NCBI RefSeq assembly: GCF_016894385.1
Contig: NZ_CP069812.1
Location: 496,001 to 560,000, forward strand
Length of the DNA stretch: 64,000 bases
Origin: Cupriavidus oxalaticus
GTDB lineage: Bacteria; Pseudomonadota; Gammaproteobacteria; Burkholderiales; Burkholderiaceae
Direction: 5' to 3'
The translations under genes were made by a program, and so were the position numbers. Within the stretch, counting starts at the first letter, position 1, and every line of letters begins with the position of its first letter. Positions 43,451 through 53,396 of this stretch are shown here, piece by piece. The notes under the pieces were generated by a model. That model was not told the origin of the DNA, searched no databases, and saw only the letters and a program-made list of their open reading frames with translations.

Positions 43451-43891
43451 TCAGTAGTTGGCCGGCGGCTGGGCCGGCACGCGTTGCCAGCCCCCCGGGC
43501 ACGATTGCACGTAGGGGTAGTAACCTTCCGGCTGGTTGCAGTGATACCACCAGCCCTGGTCCTGCGGCACTGCCCGCTCGGGCCCCGGTGCCGGCACCGG
43601 CCCGTTGGGCCCCTGCTCGATGTATTGAGGTGGCTCGGCCGGCACGGTGACGGCCGGAGCCGGGTAGTAGTACGGCGCAGGGTAGGCAGGGTAGTAATAC
43701 GGGTAGCCGCCGAACACGACGCCGGGCCCGAAATAGAAGCCCACGCCGACACGCGTCTTGATCATGCCCCCGCGTGTGTCCGCGTCATGCCAGCCGGCAT
43801 CGTGGAGATCGGCCCGCCCGGCAAGGGCGGCGCCGCTCGCGGCCGTGGCCGCCAGTGCCAGTACCAGCTGGCAGAGCTTGCGCCCGTTCAT
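43451..43891 (-). CDS. Tyrosine/proline-rich secreted protein
   Basis: A 146-residue protein with signal peptide (residues 1-25, ending AALA) and a low-complexity mature part rich in Tyr, Pro and Gly (VFGGYPYYYPAYPAPYYYPAPAV), followed by WWYHCNQPEGYYPYVQSCPGGWQRVP with two cysteines. The C-terminal pattern occurs in many small betaproteobacterial envelope proteins of unknown role. It is probably co-transcribed with the Gly-zipper lipoprotein gene just downstream. Confidence 0.7.
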   Translation of the reverse strand: MNGRKLCQLVLALAATAASGAALAGRADLHDAGWHDADTRGGMIKTRVGVGFYFGPGVVFGGYPYYYPAYPAPYYYPAPAVTVPAEPPQYIEQGPNGPVPAPGPERAVPQDQGWWYHCNQPEGYYPYVQSCPGGWQRVPAQPPANY

Positions 43892-44129
43892 GGTATTCAC
43901 CTTTCCCGCGCATGGCCGAAAGGCTCGCCGCGGGCAGTGGCAGCCGGCCGCGAAATGCGCCGGCCCGCAATCGTATTGAATACCAAATTGTCGTGCGCAG
44001 GCGCCCACGGCGGCGCATGTGGAAATGCGGCGTTACCTTTATTACCGGGGAACGACAGTCCGATAGGACGCCGTGAACTGGCGCGGCACGACAAAGCAGT
44101 CGTCCCCGGATTCGCCCATGTGTGCCGGC

Positions 44130-45410
<1,281 letters not shown>

Positions 45411-45504
45411 CTAGTCTAGGTGCCGTGATTGTCGTTTGGTGCGTGCTGCCCCCGGGCGGTGCCGGCATTGTCGAACTCATCTCCCATGTGATAATCGCGC
45501 GATC

Positions 45505-46092
45505 ATGGCTGAATCGTCAAAACCCCTGAATACACGCCTCGGCGGCACCCTCAAAACCTGGAACGAGGATAAGGGGTTCGGGTTTATTGCCCCGTCGAAT
45601 GGTGGTCAGGACATCTTCGTTCATATTTCGGATTATCCCAGGCAGGGCGGTCTGCCGAAGATTGGCGAGTCATTGACGTTCCTTGTCATGCTCGACAAGG
45701 ACGGCAAGAAGAAGGCCATTCTTGTTCAACGGCCCGGGGGCAATCCGACGGCGCGACCCCGAAGCCGTATGCACGCACCGGTGCGCCAGGGAAAATCCAT
45801 TGGCTCTCGTCTGGCTGGATGCATCGCTGTTGCCGTACTGTGCGTGCTTGGATACAAGTACTTCGCCCCGATGCCCGGCGCGTCGGAGACTTTGGCCCCT
45901 GGCGCAAATATGGCCCCGACCTCGGCAGCGTCCATCCCCTTCCGGTGTGACGGCAGGACACATTGTTCTCAGATGACCTCTTGCAACGAGGCCAAGTACT
46001 TCCTGAAGCATTGTCCAGACACTGCGATGGACGGTGATGGCGATGGCACCCCCTGCGAGTCCCAGTGGTGTACGAGCGTTTTTTCCAGATAG
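45505..46092 (+). CDS. Cold-shock domain protein with membrane helix and Excalibur domain
   Basis: A 195-residue three-part protein. Residues 11-75 form a cold-shock nucleic-acid-binding domain (GTLKTWNEDKGFGFIAPSNGGQDIFVHISDY). A membrane helix follows near residues 99-117 (SRLAGCIAVAVLCVLGYKYF), then a C-terminal Excalibur calcium-binding domain (FRCDGRTHCSQMTSCNEAKYFLKHCP, then DGDGDGTPCESQWC). Topology would put the RNA/DNA-binding part in the cytoplasm and the calcium part in the periplasm. Composition is less GC-rich than neighbours. Divergent from hmp; function unknown. Confidence 0.85.
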   Translation: MAESSKPLNTRLGGTLKTWNEDKGFGFIAPSNGGQDIFVHISDYPRQGGLPKIGESLTFLVMLDKDGKKKAILVQRPGGNPTARPRSRMHAPVRQGKSIGSRLAGCIAVAVLCVLGYKYFAPMPGASETLAPGANMAPTSAASIPFRCDGRTHCSQMTSCNEAKYFLKHCPDTAMDGDGDGTPCESQWCTSVFSR

Positions 46093-46173
46093 ATCGCTCG
46101 TGTGCGCTTTGTGTGCGATAGCCCGGCAACCCGCTTCGGCGGGATCTGCGTCGAACCAAGGCTTACGAAACAG

Positions 46174-46659
46174 TCACCTGGTATCGCCCGCCACCCAGTC
46201 TCCCGACTTCCCGCCATGCTTTTCCAGCAGCTTCACATTGCCGATCACCATGCCCCGGTCCACTGCCTTGCACATGTCGTAGATCGTCAGCAGCGCCACC
46301 TGCACGCCGGTCAGCGCCTCCATCTCGACGCCGGTCTGGCCGCGGGTCTCGGTGCGCACGGTGCAGGCGACGGTGGCATTGGCCTCGTCGAGCGCAAAGT
46401 CGACCGCGACCTTGGTCAGCCCGATCGGATGGCACAGCGGGATCAGGTCAGAGGTGCGCTTGGTGGCCATGATCGCGGCCACGCGCGCGATGCCGAGCAC
46501 GTCGCCCTTCTTGGCATTGCCGTCGCGCACCAGCGCGAAGGTGTCGGGCAGCATGGTGATGGTGCCGGTGGCCACGGCCACGCGGTGCGTGCTGGCCTTG
46601 TCGCCGACGTCGACCATATGGGCCTGGCCGGCGGTATCGAAATGGGTGAGCTGGGTCAT
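46174..46659 (-). CDS. moaC: Cyclic pyranopterin monophosphate synthase
   Basis: Molybdenum-cofactor enzyme of 161 residues that, with MoaA, makes cPMP from GTP. Conserved blocks: [38 protein letters not shown] with the catalytic His, and [47 protein letters not shown]. Start at 46659 fits the family. Divergent from the bepA-like gene with 83 bases between starts. Confidence 0.96.
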   Translation of the reverse strand: MTQLTHFDTAGQAHMVDVGDKASTHRVAVATGTITMLPDTFALVRDGNAKKGDVLGIARVAAIMATKRTSDLIPLCHPIGLTKVAVDFALDEANATVACTVRTETRGQTGVEMEALTGVQVALLTIYDMCKAVDRGMVIGNVKLLEKHGGKSGDWVAGDTR

Positions 46660-46742
46660 GGCTGGGCTTTGTGCAGGAGGCCTGGGGCGGGGGTGACAAC
46701 CGTCTGATGGGAACGGCCACCGGAGGCCGCTATCATAGCAAC

Positions 46743-48551
46743 ATGCCGAAACAACCATCGCTTCGCAGGTCTGCCGCACCCGGTCATTGCGCCGCGGCGG
46801 AAGCCGCGCCTGCCGGTTCCGCGTCACATCGAGGTGGCTCCGGGTCGCCCTGGCGGCGATCGCTGGCGGCGCTGCTGGCGCTGAGCATCGCGTCGCCGGC
46901 GTGGCCGCAGGCAACGCCCCGCGCGCCAGCCTCGGCTCCGGTCCCTGCAGCGCCGGCCGCGCGCGCGCCGCAGCCGGTACCGTCGCTGTCGGGCGATGCC
47001 AGCGACCAGGTCTACGACAACCTGAACCGCAGCATCAAGGCGGGCCAGAAGTCCGAGTTCGGCCTGCGCACCAACAATCCGGTGGTCGAGGGCGGCGGGG
47101 TGCAGCTGCCTGACCTGGGCGACCCGTCCACGGCATCGCTGTCGCCCGACATGGAAAAGCGCCTGGGCGACCGCATCATGCGCGATATCCGCCGCGATCC
47201 GCTGTACGTGCCGGATCCGCTGCTGTCGGATTACCTGAACGCGCTCGGCTACCGGCTGGTGCAGGCGGCGCGGCGGCAGAGCATTTCAGGCTCGACCGGC
47301 GCCGGCACCTTTGCCACCGGCTTCGACCTGTTCGCGGTGCGCGACCGCAGCATCAACGCCTTCGCGCTGCCGGGCGGCTATATCGGCGTGCATACGGGGC
47401 TGCTGGTGCAGTCCGATACCGAGTCGGAACTGGCCTCGGTGCTGGGCCATGAAATCGGCCACGTGATGCAGCGCCATATCGCGCGCGGCATCACGTCGCA
47501 GGACCAGTCGATGTGGATCGCGCTGGCGTCGATGGTGCTGGCCGGCCTGGCCGCCACGCGCAGCCCCGATGCCGCGGCGGCGCTGGCGATGGGCGGGCAG
47601 GGCGCCGCCATTGCCAACCAGCTGTCGTTCTCGCGCGGCGCGGAGCGCGAGGCCGACCGCGTCGGTTTCCAGATCATGACCGCGGCGGGCTTCGACCCGC
47701 AGGGCATGCCCGATTTCTTCGCGCGGCTGCAGCGCGTGTCCGGCATCTCGGAAAGCTCGGTGCCGTCCTATGTGCGCACCCACCCGCTGACTTCCGAGCG
47801 CCTTGCCGACATGCAGGACCGCGTGAGCCACGCCAACGCGCGCAAGGTGCCCAATACGCCCGAGTACGAGTTCGCACGGATGCGCGCGCGCGTGATCCAG
47901 GAATCGTCGCCGAGCGACCTGCAGGCCCTGCGCAACGCGCTGCGCGCGCAGCTGCCGGGCGCCTCGGCGCTGCGCGCGCCGGCGCTGCACTACGGCCTCG
48001 CCTTCACCGAGCAGCGCCTCGGCCGTGCCGCTGCCGCGGAGCAGGAACTGGCCGAGGCGCGGCGGCTGTACGGCACCATCCCCGGCGCCAGCTCGGGCAG
48101 CCCCATGCTGGACGTGATGGCGATCCAGCTGGCGCGCGCGCAGGGCCGCGTGCCCGAGGCGCTGGCGCAGGCCACGGCGTCGATGAAAGCCTTCCCGCTC
48201 TCTCATGCGGTCTCGGTCGTCTATGCCGAGACCCTGGTCGGCTCGGGCCGCTATGACGAGGCGGTGCGCTTCCTGCGCGAACGCACGCGCCAGGAAACCA
48301 GCCGCAGCGATTGGTGGGAGATGCTGGCGCGCGCGTACGCCGGCCAGGGCAAGCGGGTGCAGCAGCACCAGGCGCTGGCCGAGAAGTACGCAATGGATGG
48401 CGCCTACCAGGCCGCGATCGAACAGCTGCAGATCGCCCGCAAGGCCGGAGACGGCGACTTCTATACGCTGTCCGAGGTCGACGCCCGCCTGCACCAGCTG
48501 GAGCGCCAGTACCGCGAGGACAAGCAGGACAGCAAGGGCATACCGAACTGA
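46743..48551 (+). CDS. bepA: BepA/YfgC-like periplasmic M48 metalloprotease with TPR repeats
   Basis: A 602-residue periplasmic protease/chaperone for outer-membrane protein assembly and LptD quality control. Signal peptide with a long basic n-region (residues 1 to about 57, ending SPAWPQA), zinc motif HEIGH at H236-H240 ([13 protein letters not shown]), third ligand region [16 protein letters not shown], and C-terminal TPR-like helices (residues about 390-590). The E. coli protein has about 487 residues; the extra length is a Pro/Ala-rich linker after the signal peptide and at the TPR end. Confidence 0.9.
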   Translation: MPKQPSLRRSAAPGHCAAAEAAPAGSASHRGGSGSPWRRSLAALLALSIASPAWPQATPRAPASAPVPAAPAARAPQPVPSLSGDASDQVYDNLNRSIKAGQKSEFGLRTNNPVVEGGGVQLPDLGDPSTASLSPDMEKRLGDRIMRDIRRDPLYVPDPLLSDYLNALGYRLVQAARRQSISGSTGAGTFATGFDLFAVRDRSINAFALPGGYIGVHTGLLVQSDTESELASVLGHEIGHVMQRHIARGITSQDQSMWIALASMVLAGLAATRSPDAAAALAMGGQGAAIANQLSFSRGAEREADRVGFQIMTAAGFDPQGMPDFFARLQRVSGISESSVPSYVRTHPLTSERLADMQDRVSHANARKVPNTPEYEFARMRARVIQESSPSDLQALRNALRAQLPGASALRAPALHYGLAFTEQRLGRAAAAEQELAEARRLYGTIPGASSGSPMLDVMAIQLARAQGRVPEALAQATASMKAFPLSHAVSVVYAETLVGSGRYDEAVRFLRERTRQETSRSDWWEMLARAYAGQGKRVQQHQALAEKYAMDGAYQAAIEQLQIARKAGDGDFYTLSEVDARLHQLERQYREDKQDSKGIPN

Positions 48552-48578
48552 GGCAGGCCCCGCCGGGGCCGGACGGCG

Positions 48579-49145
48579 TCAGGCTGCCGGCTGGCGCACG
48601 AAGCCGAAGCGCTTCGGCACCTCGCTTTCGGCGATGGGTTCGATCGGCAGGTCGCGGCCGCCGTGGTGGAACAGGCCGAGTTCGGTGCCGCAGGCTTCGC
48701 CATGCCAGGTGCTGCTGCCGCTGAAGGTTTCGAGGTCATGGTCGTGCAGCAGCGCGGCCTGCGTGCCGTCCACGCCGTCGACCGTCCCCGACAGCACCAC
48801 GTTGCCATGCTCGTCGGCGTAGCAGGCCTGCAGCGTAAAGGGCTGCTGCGAGGTCGTGCAAAGCGCGCCCTGGTGCAGCCGCACGATCCACGGCGTGTAC
48901 GCCAGCGCCACGAACACCTTCTGCGGCCCGTTCTGGAAATACCACGCGCCGCGCTCGTCGCACAGGTAGTTGCGTTCGATAAAGGCGACCAGCGCTTCGT
49001 TGCGCACCGGCTCGCCGGACAGGCCGTGCTGCTGGGCGTATTCATTGCGCAGGCGCCACTGCCCGCGCCGGTCCAGCGCGAGCCAGCCATAGGCGTTGGG
49101 CACGTTGGGCCAGCGCGCCATGGCTTGCCTGACGATGTCGTCCAT
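48579..49145 (-). CDS. Conserved hypothetical protein
   Basis: A 188-residue cytoplasmic protein with no signal or membrane segment. It begins MDDIVRQAMARWPNVPNAYGWL and has LCDERGAWYFQNGPQKVFVALAYTPWIVRL and a His-rich region (LLHDHDLETF, FHHGG). I believe it belongs to a DUF family confined to betaproteobacteria but cannot name it with certainty. GAGGAGACGGAG lies before the ATG at 49145. It lies 46 bases after the YheT-like hydrolase gene on the same strand. Confidence 0.75.
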   Translation of the reverse strand: MDDIVRQAMARWPNVPNAYGWLALDRRGQWRLRNEYAQQHGLSGEPVRNEALVAFIERNYLCDERGAWYFQNGPQKVFVALAYTPWIVRLHQGALCTTSQQPFTLQACYADEHGNVVLSGTVDGVDGTQAALLHDHDLETFSGSSTWHGEACGTELGLFHHGGRDLPIEPIAESEVPKRFGFVRQPAA

Positions 49146-49191
49146 CTCCGTCTCCTCTGCCGGCAAGGCGCCACGCAAGCCGCCGGCGGCT

Positions 49192-50286
49192 TTACATCAT
49201 GCTGTCGAAAAAGCGCAGGATCCGCGCCGGCAGCCATTCGATATGGCCGCCGAAGGCTACGCCCGACTGGCTGTCGGGCAGCCACAGATGGCGCCGCCAG
49301 CCTTCATCGGGGGTCATGAAGCCGACATGGCCGCCGTGCTCCGGCTGCTCCAGCCAGACCTGCGGGCTGACGTCGGCCGGGCCGGGCAGGTGCTGCCCGG
49401 GCAGGAACGGATCGTTGCGCGCGTTGAGCACCAGCGTGGGCACGGCGATCGCGCCGAGCACCGGCTTGCTGGCGGCGCGGCGCCAGTAGTCGTCGGTATC
49501 GGCATAGCCGTGCAGCGGTGCCGTGACCACGTTGTCGAAGGCGTACAGGTCGCGGCTGGCCAGCATCGCCGCGCGGTCGAACAGGCCGGGGAACTGCCCG
49601 AGCTTGGCCAGCGACTTGCGCTTGAGGGTCTGCAGGAACATGCGCGTATAGAGCATGTTGAAGCCGGCCGACAGCGCCGCGCCGCCGGCGGCCAGGTCCA
49701 GCGGCGCCGAGATCGCGGCAGCGGCGTGCACATGGCCGGCACCGTTGCCGTCTTCGCCCAGCAACCGCAGCAGCGCGTTGCCGCCCAGCGAGATGCCGAC
49801 CACCAGCAGCTTGCGGCCATCGGCGCAGTGCTGCCGGTGCACGCGCTCCAGCACCCAGCGCAGCTCGGCCGAATCGCCCGAGTGGTAGAAGCGCGGCGCC
49901 AGGTTGAGCTCGCCGGAGCAGCCGCGGAAATGCGGCACCACGCCCTGCCAGCCGCGCATGCCGAGCGCGTGCATCAGCGCCTGCGCGTAGTGGCTGTTCG
50001 AATTGCCCTCCAGCCCATGGAACATCACCACCAGCGGCGTGTCCGGCTGCACCGGGTGGGTGGTCCAGTCGAGGTCGATGAAGTCGCCGTCAGGCGTGTC
50101 CCAGCGCTCGCGCCGACAGGCGACACGCGGCGGGCGGCGTGTAAAGCGGGCGGGGATGATGGTCTGGGCATGGCCGCCGCGCAGCCACCAGGGCATGGCG
50201 ATGCCGTCGCCGTAGCCGTGGCCATGCTCGTGCGGCGTGGCGGCAACAGGCAAGCGATGCGTCAGGAGGTCGGGGCGCTGCGTCAT
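49192..50286 (-). CDS. YheT/ABHD-type alpha/beta hydrolase
   Basis: A 364-residue serine hydrolase. Oxyanion region MFHGLEGNSNSHYA, nucleophile S166 in GISLGGNALLR, acid in NARNDPFLP and His in PEHGGHVGF complete the triad. The N-terminal WLRGGHAQTIIP is typical of YheT relatives, which include esterases and lipid hydrolases. Immediately upstream of its start lie four 8-base direct repeats. Substrate unknown. Confidence 0.88.
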   Translation of the reverse strand: MTQRPDLLTHRLPVAATPHEHGHGYGDGIAMPWWLRGGHAQTIIPARFTRRPPRVACRRERWDTPDGDFIDLDWTTHPVQPDTPLVVMFHGLEGNSNSHYAQALMHALGMRGWQGVVPHFRGCSGELNLAPRFYHSGDSAELRWVLERVHRQHCADGRKLLVVGISLGGNALLRLLGEDGNGAGHVHAAAAISAPLDLAAGGAALSAGFNMLYTRMFLQTLKRKSLAKLGQFPGLFDRAAMLASRDLYAFDNVVTAPLHGYADTDDYWRRAASKPVLGAIAVPTLVLNARNDPFLPGQHLPGPADVSPQVWLEQPEHGGHVGFMTPDEGWRRHLWLPDSQSGVAFGGHIEWLPARILRFFDSMM

Positions 50287-50304
50287 GCCAGCTCGGTGAT
50301 GCGG

Positions 50305-50336
50305 TCTTGCGATCTTGCGTACTTGCGTTCTTGCAG
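50305..50336. repeat. Four 8-base tandem repeats upstream of the YheT-like gene
   Basis: TCTTGCGA, TCTTGCGT, ACTTGCGT and TCTTGCAG follow one another without gaps. They lie 19-50 bases before the hydrolase ATG, in the stretch where a promoter or leader would be. Confidence 0.75.
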
Positions 50337-50374
50337 TCCTGCCTGGTTGCAGCCGGGCAGCGCGGCCGGCGGGC

Positions 50375-50815
50375 TCAGTGCAGCGCCTGGCCGGGCGCCG
50401 CGGCTACCGCGGCCACCTGCAGGGCGTTGGCCGGGCTGCAGTGGATATGCGCCAGGCGCCAGCCTTCGTGGTTCTGCATCAGCACATAGGTGGTGTGCAC
50501 GTACAGGTCGGCCTCGACCCGGTCGCTGCCAAAGCGCAGCGCCTCGGTCACGTCGAAGATCGACACGGCCATCGATGCGTGGCTGCTGGTTTCGATCGCG
50601 TCGACCAGCACCGGCTGCTCTTCCAGCAGCTGCGAGAACGCCTGGCGCAGCTGTTCGTGGCCGATCATGCGCTGGCCGTCGGGCAGCACGCAGGTGATCG
50701 AATCCTCGTCCAGCCACAGGCGCAGCGCGCCTTCGGCATCGCGCCGCTTGAGCGCCTCGCGGAAGGCTTCGACGATGTCTTCGGCAGAATCGAACAGGCG
50801 GGCAAAACGAGGCAT
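50375..50815 (-). CDS. NTF2-like/SnoaL-like protein
   Basis: A 146-residue cytoplasmic protein of the NTF2-like fold: helix AEDIVEAFREALKRRDAEGALRLW, then DEDSITCVLPDGQRMIGHEQLRQAFSQLLEE and beta strands ending VEADLYVHTTYVLMQNHEGWRLAHIHCSPA. Such proteins are ketosteroid-isomerase-like enzymes or ligand binders; no catalytic assignment is possible. Located 18 bases after waaF on the same strand. Confidence 0.8.
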   Translation of the reverse strand: MPRFARLFDSAEDIVEAFREALKRRDAEGALRLWLDEDSITCVLPDGQRMIGHEQLRQAFSQLLEEQPVLVDAIETSSHASMAVSIFDVTEALRFGSDRVEADLYVHTTYVLMQNHEGWRLAHIHCSPANALQVAAVAAAPGQALH

Positions 50816-50833
50816 GATGGCAGTGTCAGGGTA

Positions 50834-51856
50834 TCAGGGCCGGTGCAGCAGCTTGCGCAGCTCAACGAAGACCATTTCGGGTTCGATCTCTTTCAGGCAG
50901 CGCAGGTGGCCCAGCGGGCACTCGCGCTTGAAGCACGGGCTGCACTCCAGCTGCAGCCACATGATACTCGCAGCCTGTGACAGCGGCGGCGTATGGCGCG
51001 GATCGCTCGAGCCATAGACCGCCACCTGCGGCCGGTTCAGCGCCGCGGTCACGTGCATCAGGCCGGAATCGTTGCAGACCGCGGCCTCGGACAGCGCCAG
51101 CAGGTCGACGGCGTCGTCGAGCGAGGTCTGCCCGCACAGGTTGCGCACGAACGGTGCGTCCTTGACGATCTCGGCGGCGATCTCGGCGTCCTTGGCCGAG
51201 CCCAGCGTGATCATCTGCGCGTACGGGTAGGAGCGGCGCAGCATCTGCGCCAGCCTGGCGAAGTGGCTGGAGGGCCAGCGCTTGGCGGGGCCGTACTCGG
51301 CGCCCGGGCAGAACGCGATCACGCGCGTGTGCGGGGCGATGCCGAAGCGCTCGGCGGTCGCCGCCATGCGCGCCGGGTCCACGCGCAGGCGCGGCTCGGG
51401 GATGTTCTCGGGCAGGCGCGCGCCGGGCTTGAGCGCGAGGCGGGCATAGTGCTCGACCATCGGCGGGCGGTGGTCGCGCGGTGGGTTGGCATGGCGCACG
51501 TTGAGCATGCCGAAGCGCGCTTCGCCACGGTAGCCGATGCGCAGCGGAATGCCGGCCAGCCACGGGATCAGCGCCGACTTGAGCGAATTCGGCAGCACGT
51601 AGGCGAGGTCGTAGCCTTCGTTCTTGAGCTGCTGCGCGAACATCAGCCGCGCCGACAGCTGCAGCTTGCCGTGCGCCAGGTCGGACGGGAACACGCGGCC
51701 GATCTCGGGCATGCGCGCGAGCACCGGCGCCACCCACTTGGGCGCGAGGGCGTCGATGACCAGGCGCGGATGGCGCGCCTTGAGCAGCGCGAACAGCGGC
51801 TGCGCCATCAGGGCGTCGCCGATCCAGTTGGGGGCGATGACGAGGGCTTTCTTCAT
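50834..51856 (-). CDS. waaF: ADP-heptose:LPS heptosyltransferase II
   Basis: GT9-family glycosyltransferase of 340 residues adding the second L-glycero-D-manno-heptose to the LPS inner core. Family blocks: MKKALVIAPNWIGDALMAQPLFALLK, FCPGAEYGPAKRWPSSHFARLA, DLLALSEAAVCNDSGLMHVTAALNRPQVAVYGSSDPRHTPPL. A C-terminal Cys-rich LQLECSPCFKRECPLGHLRCLKEI is typical. It follows the zinc-finger gene after 136 bases, in the ilvE-zinc finger-waaF arrangement. Confidence 0.95.
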   Translation of the reverse strand: MKKALVIAPNWIGDALMAQPLFALLKARHPRLVIDALAPKWVAPVLARMPEIGRVFPSDLAHGKLQLSARLMFAQQLKNEGYDLAYVLPNSLKSALIPWLAGIPLRIGYRGEARFGMLNVRHANPPRDHRPPMVEHYARLALKPGARLPENIPEPRLRVDPARMAATAERFGIAPHTRVIAFCPGAEYGPAKRWPSSHFARLAQMLRRSYPYAQMITLGSAKDAEIAAEIVKDAPFVRNLCGQTSLDDAVDLLALSEAAVCNDSGLMHVTAALNRPQVAVYGSSDPRHTPPLSQAASIMWLQLECSPCFKRECPLGHLRCLKEIEPEMVFVELRKLLHRP

Positions 51857-51992
51857 GGGCGGGGCGCGGGGGGCCGGTTCGCCGGCACGATCGCAAACAC
51901 GGGCGCCGGCACAATCGCCGGGAACAGCAACGCCCCGGGGCGCCTGCGGGCGGCCCGGAGCGTCAGGGTCGTGCGAAAACCGGCGGCTCGGG

Positions 51993-52187
51993 TCAGTGGT
52001 GGCCCTTCAGCACGGTGCCCGGCTTGAGCTTGTAGACGGTACCGCAGTACGGGCACTTGGCTTCGCCGGTGTCGGCCACGTCCAGGAACACGCGCGGGTG
52101 GTAGTTCCAGGCCGGGGTGCTGGCGGTGGGGCAGTGCAGCGGAATGTCTTCGGCGCCGATTTCGATGATGGTGGCGGTTTGCGTCAT
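51993..52187 (-). CDS. Zinc-finger protein (CHCC type)
   Basis: A 64-residue protein with four likely zinc ligands C19, H30, C45 and C48 (LHCPTASTPAWNYHPRVFLDV and KCPYCGTVYKL). It is related to the zf-CHCC family, of which mitochondrial NDUFS6 is a member. The role in bacteria is unclear. Between ilvE and waaF. Confidence 0.88.
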   Translation of the reverse strand: MTQTATIIEIGAEDIPLHCPTASTPAWNYHPRVFLDVADTGEAKCPYCGTVYKLKPGTVLKGHH

Positions 52188-52284
52188 GGTGTTGCGGGGA
52201 TTGAGGCTTGTTGTTCGTCAAAACAAGGGGCGTGCCACGCGCGCACGGCGGCGGGTGCGGGGCACGAGGGCTGGGGGCCGGTGC

Positions 52285-53205
52285 TCAGACCAGCGTCAGC
52301 CACTTCTTGTACTTCTCGTCGGTGCCGCCCACGGCGGCAAAGAACGCGTCCTGGATCTGCCTGGTCACCGGGCCGCGGCGGCCTTCGCCGATGACGCGGT
52401 CGTCCAGTTCGCGGATCGGCGTGACTTCGGCGGCGGTGCCGGTGAAGAAGGCTTCGTCGGCGCAGTACATCTCGTCGCGGGTGATGCGCTTCTCGCGCAC
52501 CTCGATGCCCAGGTCGCGCGCGATGGTCAGCGTGGCGTCGCGCGTGATGCCGTCCAGGCACGAGGCCAGGTCCGGCGTGTAGATCACGCCATTGCGCACG
52601 ATGAAGACGTTCTCGCCCGAGCCTTCGCTGACATAGCCTTCGGTGTCGAGCAGCAGCGCTTCGTCGTAGCCCAGGCCGGTCGCTTCCTGGTTGGCCAGGA
52701 TCGAGTTGATGTAGTAGCCGCTGGCCTTGGCGCGCACCAGCGACACGTTGACGTGGTGGCGGGTGAACGACGAGGTCTTCACGCGGATGCCGCGCTCCAT
52801 GCCTTCCTCGCCCAGGTAGGCGCCCCACGGCCACGCCGCGATCGCCACGTGGATGGTGTTGCCCTTGGCCGACACGCCCAGCTTTTCCGAGCCGATCCAC
52901 ACGATCGGGCGGATGTAGCAGGATTCCAGGTTGTTGGCGCGCACCACTTCGCGCGTGGCGGCTTCCAGGGTGGTCTCGTCGAACGGCATGGCCATCTGGA
53001 AGATCTTGGCGGAGTTGAACAGGCGGCGGGTGTGCTCTTTCAGGCGGAAGATGGCGGTGCCTTCGGGGGTCTTGTAGGCGCGCACGCCCTCGAACACGCC
53101 CATGCCGTAGTGCAGCGTATGCGTCAGCACGTGGATCTTGGCGTCGCGCCATTCGATCAGCTTGCCGTCCATCCAGATCTTGCCGTCGCGATCCGCCATC
53201 GACAT
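52285..53205 (-). CDS. ilvE: Branched-chain amino acid aminotransferase
   Basis: PLP enzyme of 306 residues for the last step of Leu, Ile and Val synthesis. Catalytic lysine K160 in SLVRAKASGYYINS; other class IV blocks are LHYGMGVFEGVRAY, GYDEALLLDTEGYVSEGSGENVFIV and FFTGTAAEVTPIRELD. Start at 53205 (MSMADRDGKIWMDGK) fits the family. First gene of the minus-strand group ilvE-zinc finger-waaF. Confidence 0.96.
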   Translation of the reverse strand: MSMADRDGKIWMDGKLIEWRDAKIHVLTHTLHYGMGVFEGVRAYKTPEGTAIFRLKEHTRRLFNSAKIFQMAMPFDETTLEAATREVVRANNLESCYIRPIVWIGSEKLGVSAKGNTIHVAIAAWPWGAYLGEEGMERGIRVKTSSFTRHHVNVSLVRAKASGYYINSILANQEATGLGYDEALLLDTEGYVSEGSGENVFIVRNGVIYTPDLASCLDGITRDATLTIARDLGIEVREKRITRDEMYCADEAFFTGTAAEVTPIRELDDRVIGEGRRGPVTRQIQDAFFAAVGGTDEKYKKWLTLV

Positions 53206-53396
53206 GTCTATTCTCCCAGCGCCGTGAAAGTAGCAAAAACGACATTGTAAGCCCGGGGGGCATGGGTGCCAACGCGAGCGGCGGTGGAAAGGCCGGGGAA
53301 TGGGGCGCCGCGGCGGACTAGAATCCTCATTTCCGTGCGTTTGCCGGCTCGCCGGCCGCATCGTCTGCGCCTGCCCCCGACGCCATCCGTTTCTTC

